Assembly: GCF_003144035.1 (NCBI RefSeq)
Contig: NZ_QFWT01000001.1
Span: forward strand, 310,001 to 374,000
Origin: Vibrio albus
Lineage (GTDB): Bacteria > Pseudomonadota > Gammaproteobacteria > Enterobacterales > Vibrionaceae
Length of the DNA: 64,000 nt
Direction: 5' to 3'
The notes beneath the pieces were generated by a model. That model did no database searches and was not told the DNA's origin. It was given only the letters and a program-made list of their open reading frames with translations. Position numbers and translations under genes: made by a program. Positions 24,632 to 33,487 of this stretch are shown piece after piece (the first letter of the stretch is position 1; the number at the start of each line of letters is the position of its first letter).

Positions 24632-27235
24632 ATGACAAACGACCACAGCACGCCCTACTTTTCCGAGTGGCCAAAGATTCATTCAGCAATTCCTGCCGAT
24701 CCTGCCATAGAAAAAAAAGTCGCCCGGATTGTTGCTCTGATGACAACCAAAGAGAAAGTGGGACAGATGATCCAACCTAATCTGCGTGATGTGACGCCGG
24801 AGGAAGTTAAGCAGTACAGGCTAGGATCCATTTTGAATGGCGGGGGGACCTGGCCAAACGAAAACAAACACGCCAGTGCGCAAGAGTGGGCCCAAAAAGC
24901 CGATGAATTCTGGTATGCAACCGAAGAAGCTTTTGAGAACCGGCCATTCCGGATTCCGTTTATCTGGGCAACCGATGCCGTTCACGGACATAACAACGTG
25001 TTTGGAGCAACCATTTTCCCGCATAACATTGGTCTCGGCGCGGCCAGAGACCCTGAGCTGATTTATCGAATTGGCGAAGTCACCGCCCGGGAGGTCTGCG
25101 CCACAGGTCTTGACTGGACCTTCGCCCCAACGGTTGCTGCACCAAGAAACCTACGCTGGGGACGCACGTACGAAGGCTATTCTGAAGACCCGGAAATTAC
25201 TTATCAGTATGCTGCCGCTATGGTTAGAGGCCTTCAGGGTAATAGTCAGACACTGAGGTCGGATCAAAAAGTGATTTCTAACGTAAAACACTGGGTTGGC
25301 GACGGGGGTACTGACGATGGTGTCGATCGAGGAACCAACCAATACAGTGAGGATTTATTAAGAAACATTCACGCCATGGGGTACTTCAGCGGGCTGAATG
25401 CCGGTGCCCAGGTGGTGATGTCGTCCTTCAACAGTTGGGCGGATCCAGCCAATTACGATCATCACCCCGATTATATGCCAGAAGGACAAACAACCTATAA
25501 CGGTAAAATTCATGGTAGCCGCTATCTGATTACCGATGTACTGAAACAGACGATGGGCTTTGATGGTATCGTCGTGACGGACTGGCACGGACATTCTGAA
25601 GTGAGTAAGTGTAGCGACGGGAATGCGACCTACGCAATAAATGCCGGAAATGATGTGTTAATGGTACCGGTACGGGAACACTGGATAGAGGTCTATAGAC
25701 AGACCATAAAAGATATCGAAAGTGGTCAGATACCTATGGCGCGCATTGACGATGCCGTTACCCGGATCTTAAGAGTCAAGATGCGGGCCGGACTGTGGAG
25801 TAAGCCTTGTCCTTCAAAACGGATCCTAGGAGGCAACAATGCTCTCGTCGGAGCAGACAAGCACCGGGAAGTTGCACGGGAAGCGGTCAGGAAATCGCTG
25901 GTTCTGCTAAAAAATAACCACAATATTCTACCTTTAGCGAATACCACAAAACTGTTACTCACTGGCAGTGCGGCAGATAACATTCAAAAACAATGTGGTG
26001 GCTGGAATCTCACCTGGCAAGGGGATGAAAATACCTGGGAGGACTTTCCAGGCTCATGCACTCTAAAAGATGCCTTAGGCAAAGAATTGGGCACACAAAA
26101 CCTTTTATTTGATCCGGATCTGACGTCTGACTTAGACGTGGTAAAAGATGTCGTTGATGTCGCTATCGTTGCTTTCGGAGAGGCCCCTTATTCAGAAATG
26201 ATGGGAGATATCAAGACATGGCAAACTCTGGAGTTCTCTTCTCTCAAACGTAGTTATCGCAAAGACGCCGGTAAAATAGCCCAATTACAGGCGAAAGGGA
26301 TAAAAGTCGTGGCCATATTTTTCTCCGGTCGTCCATTGTACCTGAATGACGAGATTTCCCGTTCCGATGCTTTTGTTGCAGCCTTTCTTCCTGGAACAGA
26401 AGGCCAAGGGATCACCGATGTCATTATCGGTGATGAAAATGCACAGCCACGCTATGATTTCAGAGGCAAGCTTTCATTTAGCTGGCCTAACAAAAAACGA
26501 TCTGTCGCGGTTAACCGGATCCCGCCCCATATACCGGGTTATCAACTTCCGGAATCTGAGCAATCTCCTGACGGCGAGCATGCACCACTGTTCCCTTACG
26601 GCTATGGTCTGAGTTATCACTCGCTCACCTCATCACAAGATCTGAATAACCTTCCGAGTGATGACGCGTCAGATGAAGCTGGAAACAGCATCATTGAACT
26701 ATATGGTGTTCGTGCGACAATTGGAGATTATCAGCTCTCTGCTTGCCACCTGACCACCCATGAATACTTTGATGTTTCACGTAATAACCCGATACAAACT
26801 GATTGGTTTAAAACAACTCCGTATAATTACCAACTTCAGCAGGACGCGGTAGAGGTTGAGTTTCAGGAAGCGAACACTGCTTTGTATCTGCACACTAGCG
26901 ATGAAGAGGCCGACGACCTCAGTCTGTATTTAGATAATGATGGCATCCTTAGCTTTGCGGTTAAAATCATACAAGTGCCAGACAGCCCGGTAACACTAAG
27001 TGCAGGTATTGACTATGTCGCCCAAAACTCATCGCCTGAAACGGCTGCCGCCATCAATATTACTAAGCAACTTCAAAATATAACTCCAAACACATGGGGA
27101 GAGATATCCATCTCTATGGCGGAATTGGAACAGGCAGGGGTCAACTGTCGCCTCACAGACACTCCATTTGTCCTTTATACCTCCGGAAATTTACATATAG
27201 TTATAGGCAATATTCGGTTAGCCCTACCGGATTAA
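24632..27235 (+). CDS. Glycoside hydrolase family 3 beta-glucosidase/exo-glucanase, ExoP-like, no signal peptide
   Basis: A 867-aa enzyme predicted to remove terminal beta-glucosyl units. Domains: GH3 N-terminal barrel about residues 35-375, with the catalytic nucleophile Asp317 in IVVTDWHGH and the substrate-binding KHWVGDGGTDDG loop; GH3 C-terminal domain about 420-640 (LVLLKNN, GSAADNIQKQCGGWNLTWQG, ending FPYGYGLSY); and a C-terminal beta-sandwich (about 680-867) like the extra domain of ExoP-type exo-1,3/1,4-beta-glucanases. The N-terminus MTNDHSTPYFSEW is hydrophilic, so the enzyme looks cytoplasmic, unlike most ExoP relatives. GAGGGAC precedes the ATG. No transporter is directly adjacent. 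Confidence 0.92.
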   Translation: MTNDHSTPYFSEWPKIHSAIPADPAIEKKVARIVALMTTKEKVGQMIQPNLRDVTPEEVKQYRLGSILNGGGTWPNENKHASAQEWAQKADEFWYATEEAFENRPFRIPFIWATDAVHGHNNVFGATIFPHNIGLGAARDPELIYRIGEVTAREVCATGLDWTFAPTVAAPRNLRWGRTYEGYSEDPEITYQYAAAMVRGLQGNSQTLRSDQKVISNVKHWVGDGGTDDGVDRGTNQYSEDLLRNIHAMGYFSGLNAGAQVVMSSFNSWADPANYDHHPDYMPEGQTTYNGKIHGSRYLITDVLKQTMGFDGIVVTDWHGHSEVSKCSDGNATYAINAGNDVLMVPVREHWIEVYRQTIKDIESGQIPMARIDDAVTRILRVKMRAGLWSKPCPSKRILGGNNALVGADKHREVAREAVRKSLVLLKNNHNILPLANTTKLLLTGSAADNIQKQCGGWNLTWQGDENTWEDFPGSCTLKDALGKELGTQNLLFDPDLTSDLDVVKDVVDVAIVAFGEAPYSEMMGDIKTWQTLEFSSLKRSYRKDAGKIAQLQAKGIKVVAIFFSGRPLYLNDEISRSDAFVAAFLPGTEGQGITDVIIGDENAQPRYDFRGKLSFSWPNKKRSVAVNRIPPHIPGYQLPESEQSPDGEHAPLFPYGYGLSYHSLTSSQDLNNLPSDDASDEAGNSIIELYGVRATIGDYQLSACHLTTHEYFDVSRNNPIQTDWFKTTPYNYQLQQDAVEVEFQEANTALYLHTSDEEADDLSLYLDNDGILSFAVKIIQVPDSPVTLSAGIDYVAQNSSPETAAAINITKQLQNITPNTWGEISISMAELEQAGVNCRLTDTPFVLYTSGNLHIVIGNIRLALPD

Positions 27236-27342
27236 ATACAATATACCTTTTGGATATAAGGTATGTCAGACTCATTGCATTGATATGTTATAACGTTTAA
27301 TATAAGTAAAAACTAATATTAACACTAAGGATCCATAGTTTG

Positions 27343-28320
27343 ATGAATGACAACTCTCATCTGAATACTCAAGTGGAAGTTGAACCTAGACTGGTTCACT
27401 TCCCTATTTCTTTTTTCGCTACGGTAATGGGGTTAAGTGGGCTGACTCTGGCCTGGAAAGCCGCAGGACAAGGCATACTGCCGGATGGACATCTTTATCT
27501 GGGCACTCTTTCCTCTGTGGCTATGTGTATTGTTACTCTTTTCTATATCGCTAAAACAATAAAACACCCACAGGAGGTTCTGGGAGAAGCTCGCCATCCA
27601 ATCCGACTTAACTTTTTTCCTGCCTTTTCTATCAGTCTGTTGTTGTTATCGATTGTCTGGGAGCATTTTACGGTTATTTCTCAGGGACTGTGGATGGTTG
27701 GCTCAACCATCCAGCTGGCACTCACTATTTATGTAATGAGCAGCTGGATACATCACACTCACTACACGCTTGCCCACGCTAATCCTAGTTGGTTTATTCC
27801 AGTGGTAGGTAATATCATTGTACCAATTACCGGCTCCCATCTTGGCTATACAGAAGTCAGTTGGTTCTTTTTCAGTATTGGTATTGTTTTCTGGGTAATA
27901 CTGCTGACGATTGTAATGTACCGCTTATTCTTTCATGAGCCGTTACCAGCACGATTAACACCAATGTTGTTTATACTTCTGGCACCGCCTTCGGTGGGGT
28001 TTGTCTCTTATACCAACCTAATTGGGGGCATTGATGTCTTTGCCCGGGTGCTGTACTACATTGGACTATTTTTAGGCATCCTTCTTTTCTCCAACATCAT
28101 CCGCTTTATGAGGGTACCGTTTTTTATCTCTTCATGGGCTTATTCATTCCCGGTTGCGGCTCTTACTATTGCAACAGCTAAGATGGACGGGCTAATTTCA
28201 GGCACATTCTTCTATTCACTGAAATTCGTTCTGCTGACTCTGGTATCTGTATTACTTGTCTGGCTAACTGTAAAAACACTAAAGGCAATCATTCGCAAGC
28301 AAATTTGCCTGCCGGATTAA
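27343..28320 (+). CDS. SLAC1/TDT-family anion channel or transporter (TehA-like)
   Basis: A 325-aa protein with ten predicted membrane helices. The N-terminal HFPISFFATVMGLSGLTLAW segment and the later NFFPAFSISLLLLSIV and VPITGSHLGYTEVSWFFFSIG are typical of the TehA/SLAC1/voltage-dependent-anion-channel superfamily. Substrates in the family include nitrate, chloride, malate, sulphite and tellurite; none can be chosen here. The start is placed at ATG 27343, with AAGGAT upstream; a TTG immediately before it is an alternative. It follows GH3 by 107 nt. Confidence 0.85.
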   Translation: MNDNSHLNTQVEVEPRLVHFPISFFATVMGLSGLTLAWKAAGQGILPDGHLYLGTLSSVAMCIVTLFYIAKTIKHPQEVLGEARHPIRLNFFPAFSISLLLLSIVWEHFTVISQGLWMVGSTIQLALTIYVMSSWIHHTHYTLAHANPSWFIPVVGNIIVPITGSHLGYTEVSWFFFSIGIVFWVILLTIVMYRLFFHEPLPARLTPMLFILLAPPSVGFVSYTNLIGGIDVFARVLYYIGLFLGILLFSNIIRFMRVPFFISSWAYSFPVAALTIATAKMDGLISGTFFYSLKFVLLTLVSVLLVWLTVKTLKAIIRKQICLPD

Positions 28321-28330
28321 GAGTATCATA

Positions 28331-28350
28331 TCCCCTGCGCCTGCAGGGGA
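28331..28350. terminator. Hairpin between convergent genes
   Basis: TCCCCTGC-gcct-GCAGGGGA, a perfect 8-bp stem between the SLAC1-type gene and the GGDEF-EAL gene. It has no clear T-run on either strand. Confidence 0.5.
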
Positions 28351-28369
28351 GCCTATTAATCAGCAGTAT

Positions 28370-30406
28370 TTACGCTCGATCAAAAGTCACCACATTCCCC
28401 GTTTTATGGTTGAGAAGTTGCTCTAAAGCATCCTTATCGAGAGGGCGGCTTAACAGATAGCCTTGTCCGGTGTGGCAGCCCATTGCCTTAAGGTTATTCA
28501 CTTGTGTTTCGGTTTCTATTCCCTCTGCAACAACATCAAGCCCAAGCTCTTGTCCTAGCGTCAGTATATTTTTTAATACAATTGCCGATGCTTCGTTCCT
28601 GGTATAGTCAGCAATAAAATGATGATCAATTTTCAGAGTATCAAAACGGAAATCTTTCAGGTATGACATGGAAGAGTAGCCCGTACCAAAGCCATCCAGC
28701 GCAATACGTACCCCAAGCCCTTTCAAGTCAGCAAATAGCTGATGTGCAAAGTTATCATGCTCCACCAATAGCGATTCTTTCAGCTCTAACTCAATTAATA
28801 AAGGATCAACGTCGGACTGAACGATCACTTTCCTGATGTCAGTAAAAAAGTTACAACGACGAAAGCAGGCTGACGAGATGTTAATGCCAATCGTCCCGAC
28901 ACTCAGCCCTTTTTCCTGCCACTCCTTCAGTTGTTTCAGTGCTTTTCTGGTCACCATCGCATCCAGGCGCTGTATCAATCCGCAGTTCTCCGCAATGGGA
29001 ATGAACTCATCGGGATAAATCAAGCCATAACTGGGATGAGCCCAACGGGTTAGTACCTCAACACCTTTAATTTTGTGGTTATCAAGATTCCATATTGGCT
29101 GAAAATGAAGCTCAAACTGATCATATCTGACGGCATCTTTCAGGTCTCTCTCTATTTCCATCTGTTTCATAGACTGCTGGTGAAGCTCTCTGGAATAGAA
29201 CTGGAAGTTATTTTTACCCAAGGTCTTTGCATAGTACATGGCACTGTCAGCATAGCGGATAAGTTCATCACAGTTCGTGCTGTCATTCGGATACAACGCA
29301 ACACCGATACTGGCAGAAATATCAGCGGTTACCTCGCCTAGCTGATAGGATTCAGCCAAAGATTCAATTAACTCTTTCGCTACTTTATTTGCCGCTTTCA
29401 TCGCCTGGGTGACACTCGACAGATTACTCAGCACCACCATAAACTCATCACCACTGATTCTGGCAGCCGTATCTGATTCCCGAATGCACTGACAAATTCG
29501 GTTCGCCACGGTTTGTAGCAGCAAATCACCTTTATGATGACCATAGCTGTCATTGATCGATTTAAAGCGGTCCAGATCAATAAAAAGTACCGCAGCAGAA
29601 AGATCTGACCTCATGGCATGAAGAATGACCTGCTCAAGGCGGTCAACAAATAAGACTCGGTTTGGCAACCCGGTTAACGCGTCATAATGAGCCCGCTTTT
29701 TCAGCTCCTTATTTTTTTCTTCAATCGAATATTTCGCAAGGTTGAGGGAAGTGACCAAACGGGTTTTATCTTTTTCTTTCCGGTAGAGAAAGTAGCTGGC
29801 ACATAAGGCCATAAATGTGCTAAAGCTCATCAGGAATATCCAGGTATAGCGATACCTGACTGTTCCGGCATTAAAACGGTTTCTCTCTAGAGTTTCGACT
29901 TCATTTGCCAGCAGAATCAGTTGGCGGAAGGTTTTATCTGACTCATTATCAGCTTTGGAGCCGGGTCTGGTACGGCGGAGATTGTTATAACGCACCGTCG
30001 TTTCACTCTTAAACGTTTGTAATAATTCACGTATTTCCCGGATGTTGGCTCTTGCACTCTCATCCTGTACAGGTAAAAAGTCCCCTGCCTCATTCTTACC
30101 GCCATAGAGGAGCGCCAGACAATACCAGTCTGCCAGAGTAAGGTTACTCCAGACACCGTCAATTGACTCCGATTTGTCACCGCCAGAAATTTCTTCAAAG
30201 CTTAAGTGAGCAGATGTTGTATAGAGCTTCACTTTTCCGATAGCTTCAAGTACCGGTCTTCTTTCTTCCAGTAAATGGTTCCCCTGAAAGAATAAAAACA
30301 TCATGACAGTAACCAATAGCGCAGCCATGATTACAGAAAAAAAATAAAGCCGCCGAGCTGCCACACTCGCCTCCCACATCAAAAACCTGCTTACCAACTG
30401 AATCAA
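28370..30406 (-). CDS. Membrane GGDEF-EAL protein (c-di-GMP metabolism) with altered EAL metal motif
   Basis: A 678-aa inner-membrane protein. TM1 is at about residues 18-40, a periplasmic helical domain follows, and TM2 is at about 190-212. The GGDEF domain (about 240-400) has SGDEF at 318-322 and an inhibitory-site RESD at 309-312, so it may be an active, product-inhibited diguanylate cyclase. The EAL domain (about 420-665) has EVL (Glu450), N in GINIS, E in LELKES, K in TLKIDHHF, E in AEGIE and Q in GQGYLLS. However, the usual DDFGTG metal motif reads D571-G572-FGTG, losing the second Asp. Which activity dominates is open. No partner gene is nearby. Confidence 0.93.
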   Translation of the reverse strand: MIQLVSRFLMWEASVAARRLYFFSVIMAALLVTVMMFLFFQGNHLLEERRPVLEAIGKVKLYTTSAHLSFEEISGGDKSESIDGVWSNLTLADWYCLALLYGGKNEAGDFLPVQDESARANIREIRELLQTFKSETTVRYNNLRRTRPGSKADNESDKTFRQLILLANEVETLERNRFNAGTVRYRYTWIFLMSFSTFMALCASYFLYRKEKDKTRLVTSLNLAKYSIEEKNKELKKRAHYDALTGLPNRVLFVDRLEQVILHAMRSDLSAAVLFIDLDRFKSINDSYGHHKGDLLLQTVANRICQCIRESDTAARISGDEFMVVLSNLSSVTQAMKAANKVAKELIESLAESYQLGEVTADISASIGVALYPNDSTNCDELIRYADSAMYYAKTLGKNNFQFYSRELHQQSMKQMEIERDLKDAVRYDQFELHFQPIWNLDNHKIKGVEVLTRWAHPSYGLIYPDEFIPIAENCGLIQRLDAMVTRKALKQLKEWQEKGLSVGTIGINISSACFRRCNFFTDIRKVIVQSDVDPLLIELELKESLLVEHDNFAHQLFADLKGLGVRIALDGFGTGYSSMSYLKDFRFDTLKIDHHFIADYTRNEASAIVLKNILTLGQELGLDVVAEGIETETQVNNLKAMGCHTGQGYLLSRPLDKDALEQLLNHKTGNVVTFDRA

Positions 30407-30570
30407 ACCATCTTTTTTATCAATCTATACTAGGGAGCACCCTTGGACGTATTGATCCTATTAACTTATAGTATATGTTCATAATTTGCGGTACGTGAAC
30501 TTTATCCACTGTTTTATGAATAAATGTGAAAATCATGTCAAATACTCAAGACGTATCATAATAAATGCAA

Positions 30571-30606
30571 CAAGGGGAGCGTCATAGTGAATGATCGCTC
30601 CCCTTG
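30571..30606 (-). terminator. Hairpin downstream of pyrF
   Basis: Perfect 11-bp stem CAAGGGGAGCG / CGCTCCCCTTG with a 14-nt loop, 24 nt after the pyrF stop. The following minus-strand sequence is T-rich but interrupted. Confidence 0.75.
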
Positions 30607-30629
30607 GGTTATCAATGCGCTATTTTCTG

Positions 30630-31322
30630 TCAGAGAGAACGGTTAATCTGCTCCAGAACCGCAGATGGATTGTCAGCCTGAGTAATCGGACGGCCGATAA
30701 CCAGATAATCAGACCCTGCTGAAATGGCCTCTGCTGGCGTCATAATACGTTTTTGATCGCCTACAGCGCTTCCTGCCGGACGAATCCCCGGAGTGACCAG
30801 CTTAAACGCCTGACCAAGCTCAGATTTCAGCATAGAAGCTTCCTGAGCCGAACACACCACACCATCAAGGCCACTGTTTTTTGTCAGATGTGCCAGACGC
30901 ATAACCTGCTCCTGAGGCGGCAAATCCAGGCCGATTCCGGCCAGGTCAGACTGCTCCATACTGGTCAGAACCGTGACGCCAATCAGCAACGGACGATCAC
31001 TGCCATAAGGCTCCAGTATTTCGCGTGATGCCGTCATCATTCTCTCACCACCACTGGCGTGTACATTCACCATCCAGACGCCCAGCTCTGCCGCCGCACG
31101 TACGGCTTTAGAACAGGTGTTCGGGATATCATGAAATTTCAGGTCAAGAAAAACAGAAAAGCCTCGTTTATGCAGTTCACGGACAAAATCCGGACCAAAC
31201 AGTGTAAACATCTCCTTGCCCACTTTCAGGCGACAGGAAGCGGGATCGATCTTATCGACAAAGGCCAGAGCATCCTGCTGCTTATCATAATCTAATGCTA
31301 CGATCACTTTCTGGTCGATCAT
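30630..31322 (-). CDS. pyrF: Orotidine 5'-phosphate decarboxylase
   Basis: Last enzyme of UMP synthesis, converting OMP to UMP. It is 230 aa (E. coli 245). The catalytic Asp-Lys-x-x-Asp array is in [13 protein letters not shown] (residues about 56-68), and the phosphate-binding VTPGIRPAG and YLVIGRPIT segments are intact. It is third in the lapA-lapB-pyrF cluster, 70 nt after lapB, as in E. coli, and ends at a strong hairpin. Confidence 0.97.
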   Translation of the reverse strand: MIDQKVIVALDYDKQQDALAFVDKIDPASCRLKVGKEMFTLFGPDFVRELHKRGFSVFLDLKFHDIPNTCSKAVRAAAELGVWMVNVHASGGERMMTASREILEPYGSDRPLLIGVTVLTSMEQSDLAGIGLDLPPQEQVMRLAHLTKNSGLDGVVCSAQEASMLKSELGQAFKLVTPGIRPAGSAVGDQKRIMTPAEAISAGSDYLVIGRPITQADNPSAVLEQINRSL

Positions 31323-31392
31323 TTTGTCTCCTAACTATATTTGTATACAACGATTGATGTAAAAAATTGCCTCAAACCGGGTGTGGCTGCCG

Positions 31393-32562
31393 TTATTCCC
31401 CATCCAGTCCACGAATAGGCTTAATGGTTCCCCACCCTTTACAGGACGGACAGTGCCAGTAGAGGGAATGCGTAGAAAAACCACAATTCCGACACCGGTA
31501 ATGCGGCTTCACTTTAAGTTGCTCTCCCACCATGGCTCTTAACGTATTCAGGCTTTCTTTTGCCCGTCCTTCTTCCGCTTCCGCGACATGGTAATCCATG
31601 AGGCGGTAAAAGCCTTTCATGGTTGGATTCTTAAGCAACTGTCGGGTCAGTAAAGTCTGTGCGGCTGCGATACCATCATGTTTGGCGACCAACTGGGTCA
31701 GCATTAACTCTGCTGAAGCACCGGTATTCTTATCAATACAGGCACGGAGAAATTCCAGTAGCCGCTCTTCCTGCCCTAAATGATAGTAACAGTCGGCTAA
31801 ATCCGGCAGAGCTTCACTGATAAAGTCGATATCCTGCTCCAGCACCATTTCCATGTATTTTATTGTGCTTTGGTAATCTTCACCTTCAAGATAAATTCTC
31901 CCCAGAGCGAGGCTGGCACGAACACACTTAGGATCTTCATTCAACGCCCGTTTCAGGTAAGAAATAGCTTTAGATGTATTACCCTCACCGGCCTCCTGCA
32001 ACGCCAGCTCACATAAAAAATGGCTGATATTGGCCCGCATCTTCTTGCGGCCTTTTCTGGCCAGAACAGAAGCATACTCGATGGCTTTATTCCATTCTTT
32101 TGTCTGTTGATAAATGGAAACCAACTGTACTAAAGCGGCCTCCTGATGCTCGGGCTCATCGACCAGCTGTTCAAAAATTTTCTCAGCGCGATCAAGAAAT
32201 CCGGAGACCATATAATCTTTAGCCAGTTGTTGTAGTGCGATATTTTTTTGATCCACCGTCAGCCCTGATCGGGAAATCAGGTTCTGGTGAATACGAATGG
32301 CGCGATCAACCTCCCCCCGGGAACGAAAAAGGTTACCCAGAGCAAGGTGAGTATCTATGGTTTCATCGTCAACCTGCAGCAGCTCAATAAAGAGGTCAAC
32401 TGCTTTATCCGACTGTTCAGACAGTAACAGGTTCAGGCCGGTTACGTATTGACGTGAAATCTGGTGAGACTGTTCCTGCTTATCTTCCCGGGCGCTACGG
32501 TTACCCATATACCAGCCATAGGCTGCAGCGACAGGGAGCAGCAGAAAGAGTAATTCGAGCAT
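31393..32562 (-). CDS. lapB: Lipopolysaccharide assembly protein LapB (YciM)
   Basis: Inner-membrane-anchored cytoplasmic TPR protein of 389 aa that presents LpxC to FtsH and so limits LPS synthesis. One N-terminal helix (residues 1-20) is followed by about nine TPR-like repeats (for example THLALGNLFRSRGEVDRAIR and ASLALGRIYLEGEDYQSTIK), and a C-terminal rubredoxin-like zinc ribbon CRNC-x11-CPSC. All four cysteines are present. It is located directly after lapA (27-nt gap), the conserved arrangement. Confidence 0.97.
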   Translation of the reverse strand: MLELLFLLLPVAAAYGWYMGNRSAREDKQEQSHQISRQYVTGLNLLLSEQSDKAVDLFIELLQVDDETIDTHLALGNLFRSRGEVDRAIRIHQNLISRSGLTVDQKNIALQQLAKDYMVSGFLDRAEKIFEQLVDEPEHQEAALVQLVSIYQQTKEWNKAIEYASVLARKGRKKMRANISHFLCELALQEAGEGNTSKAISYLKRALNEDPKCVRASLALGRIYLEGEDYQSTIKYMEMVLEQDIDFISEALPDLADCYYHLGQEERLLEFLRACIDKNTGASAELMLTQLVAKHDGIAAAQTLLTRQLLKNPTMKGFYRLMDYHVAEAEEGRAKESLNTLRAMVGEQLKVKPHYRCRNCGFSTHSLYWHCPSCKGWGTIKPIRGLDGE

Positions 32563-32589
32563 CTAAAGACCTGCTATACGTCCTCTTCC

Positions 32590-32871
32590 TTACGCTTTTT
32601 CAGCCGGCAAGGTTTCCCCGCTCTGCTTTTTGAATTTGTTCAGATCTTTATTTAATCGGCGGATAACCAGTTTTGATTTCAGGTGCATACTACCGAAAAT
32701 CAGCCAGGCAAGAATAAATCCGGATACAAACACAACACCCAGTAATGTAGATAAATGAAATTCACCTTTGGCGATTAAGTAGTTAAAAGCAACCACTTCT
32801 TGGTTCTGGGCTCCAAGTGCCAATGCAACTAGAAATAGTGCAATAATAAGAACTGTTTTTATAATTTTCAC
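32590..32871 (-). CDS. lapA: Lipopolysaccharide assembly protein LapA (YciS)
   Basis: A 93-aa inner-membrane protein: helix 1 at residues 2-21 with ALALGAQNQEVVAFNYL, the DUF1049 signature, helix 2 at about 42-62, then a basic cytoplasmic helix (KSKLVIRRLNKDLNKFKK). LapA works with LapB in LPS homeostasis. It precedes lapB in an operon with pyrF. Confidence 0.95.
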   Translation of the reverse strand: MKIIKTVLIIALFLVALALGAQNQEVVAFNYLIAKGEFHLSTLLGVVFVSGFILAWLIFGSMHLKSKLVIRRLNKDLNKFKKQSGETLPAEKA

Positions 32872-32982
32872 AGACTACGCTCCTAAATAATCGAATGGCT
32901 GGGGCATGTTATCTTTCAGCATCCAGAGATTATGCAGTAATTTAAAGCGACACACCATGCTCAATGCACAGATTCCGCTCAT

Positions 32983-33016
32983 AAAAAAGCGGCACCACGA
33001 TAGGTGCCGCTTTTTT
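32983..33016 (-). terminator. Terminator after ihfB
   Basis: Near-perfect symmetric stem AAAAAAGCGGCACC / GGTGCCGCTTTTTT with a 6-nt loop; T-runs on both strands. It lies between ihfB and lapA. Confidence 0.92.
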
Positions 33017-33082
33017 GTGCTAAAACCCTGTCGATTTGAACAATCAACCTGACAGATAAACTATCAGCAGAATATTGGCAGA

Positions 33083-33367
33083 TTAGCTGTAAATATCCAC
33101 TCTTTCACGTAGTTCCTTACCAGGCTTAAAGTGGGGAACGTATTTACCTTCTAATTCCACTTTATCACCCGTTTTTGGATTACGTCCAACTCTCGGCTCA
33201 CGGTAATGCAATGAGAAACTACCAAAGCCACGAATCTCGATGCGGTCACCATCTTCAAGTGTTGATGCCATATGTTCTAAGATATCCTTGACTGCATCTT
33301 CAATTTCTTTTGCAGAAAGGTGTGTTTGTTCAGCACAGAGTCTTTCAATCAATTCAGACTTAGTCAT
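33083..33367 (-). CDS. ihfB: Integration host factor beta subunit
   Basis: A 94-aa nucleoid DNA-bending protein that pairs with IhfA. It starts [10 protein letters not shown]; the DNA-inserting beta arm contains the conserved Pro in [16 protein letters not shown] and the HU/IHF signature [18 protein letters not shown] (residues about 46-63). The downstream-of-rpsA location is conserved in gammaproteobacteria. An rpsA terminator sits between the two genes. Confidence 0.98.
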   Translation of the reverse strand: MTKSELIERLCAEQTHLSAKEIEDAVKDILEHMASTLEDGDRIEIRGFGSFSLHYREPRVGRNPKTGDKVELEGKYVPHFKPGKELRERVDIYS

Positions 33368-33407
33368 AGTTTCCCTCGTTATTTGTTCTTATCAAGGTGA
33401 GCATAGC

Positions 33408-33437
33408 AAAAAAAAAGGAGCCATGCGGCTCCTTTTT
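33408..33437 (-). terminator. rpsA terminator
   Basis: Minus-strand stem AAAAAGGAGCC / GGCTCCTTTTT with a 4-nt loop, then nine T in total. It lies 36 nt after the rpsA stop. Confidence 0.9.
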
Positions 33438-33449
33438 ACAATTTTTCCA

Positions 33450-33487
33450 GCAATTACTCGCCTTTAGCGCAATTACTCACCTTTAGC
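33450..33487. repeat. 19-bp tandem duplication across the rpsA stop codon
   Basis: gcaattactc(g/a)cctttagc occurs twice in direct succession (33450-33468 and 33469-33487) with one mismatch. Read on the minus strand, each copy is GCTAAAGG(T/C)GAGTAATTGC: the last codons AKGE, the stop codon and four following bases are repeated, so an unused second AKGE-stop lies in the 3' UTR in frame +1 relative to the gene. Confidence 0.85.
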
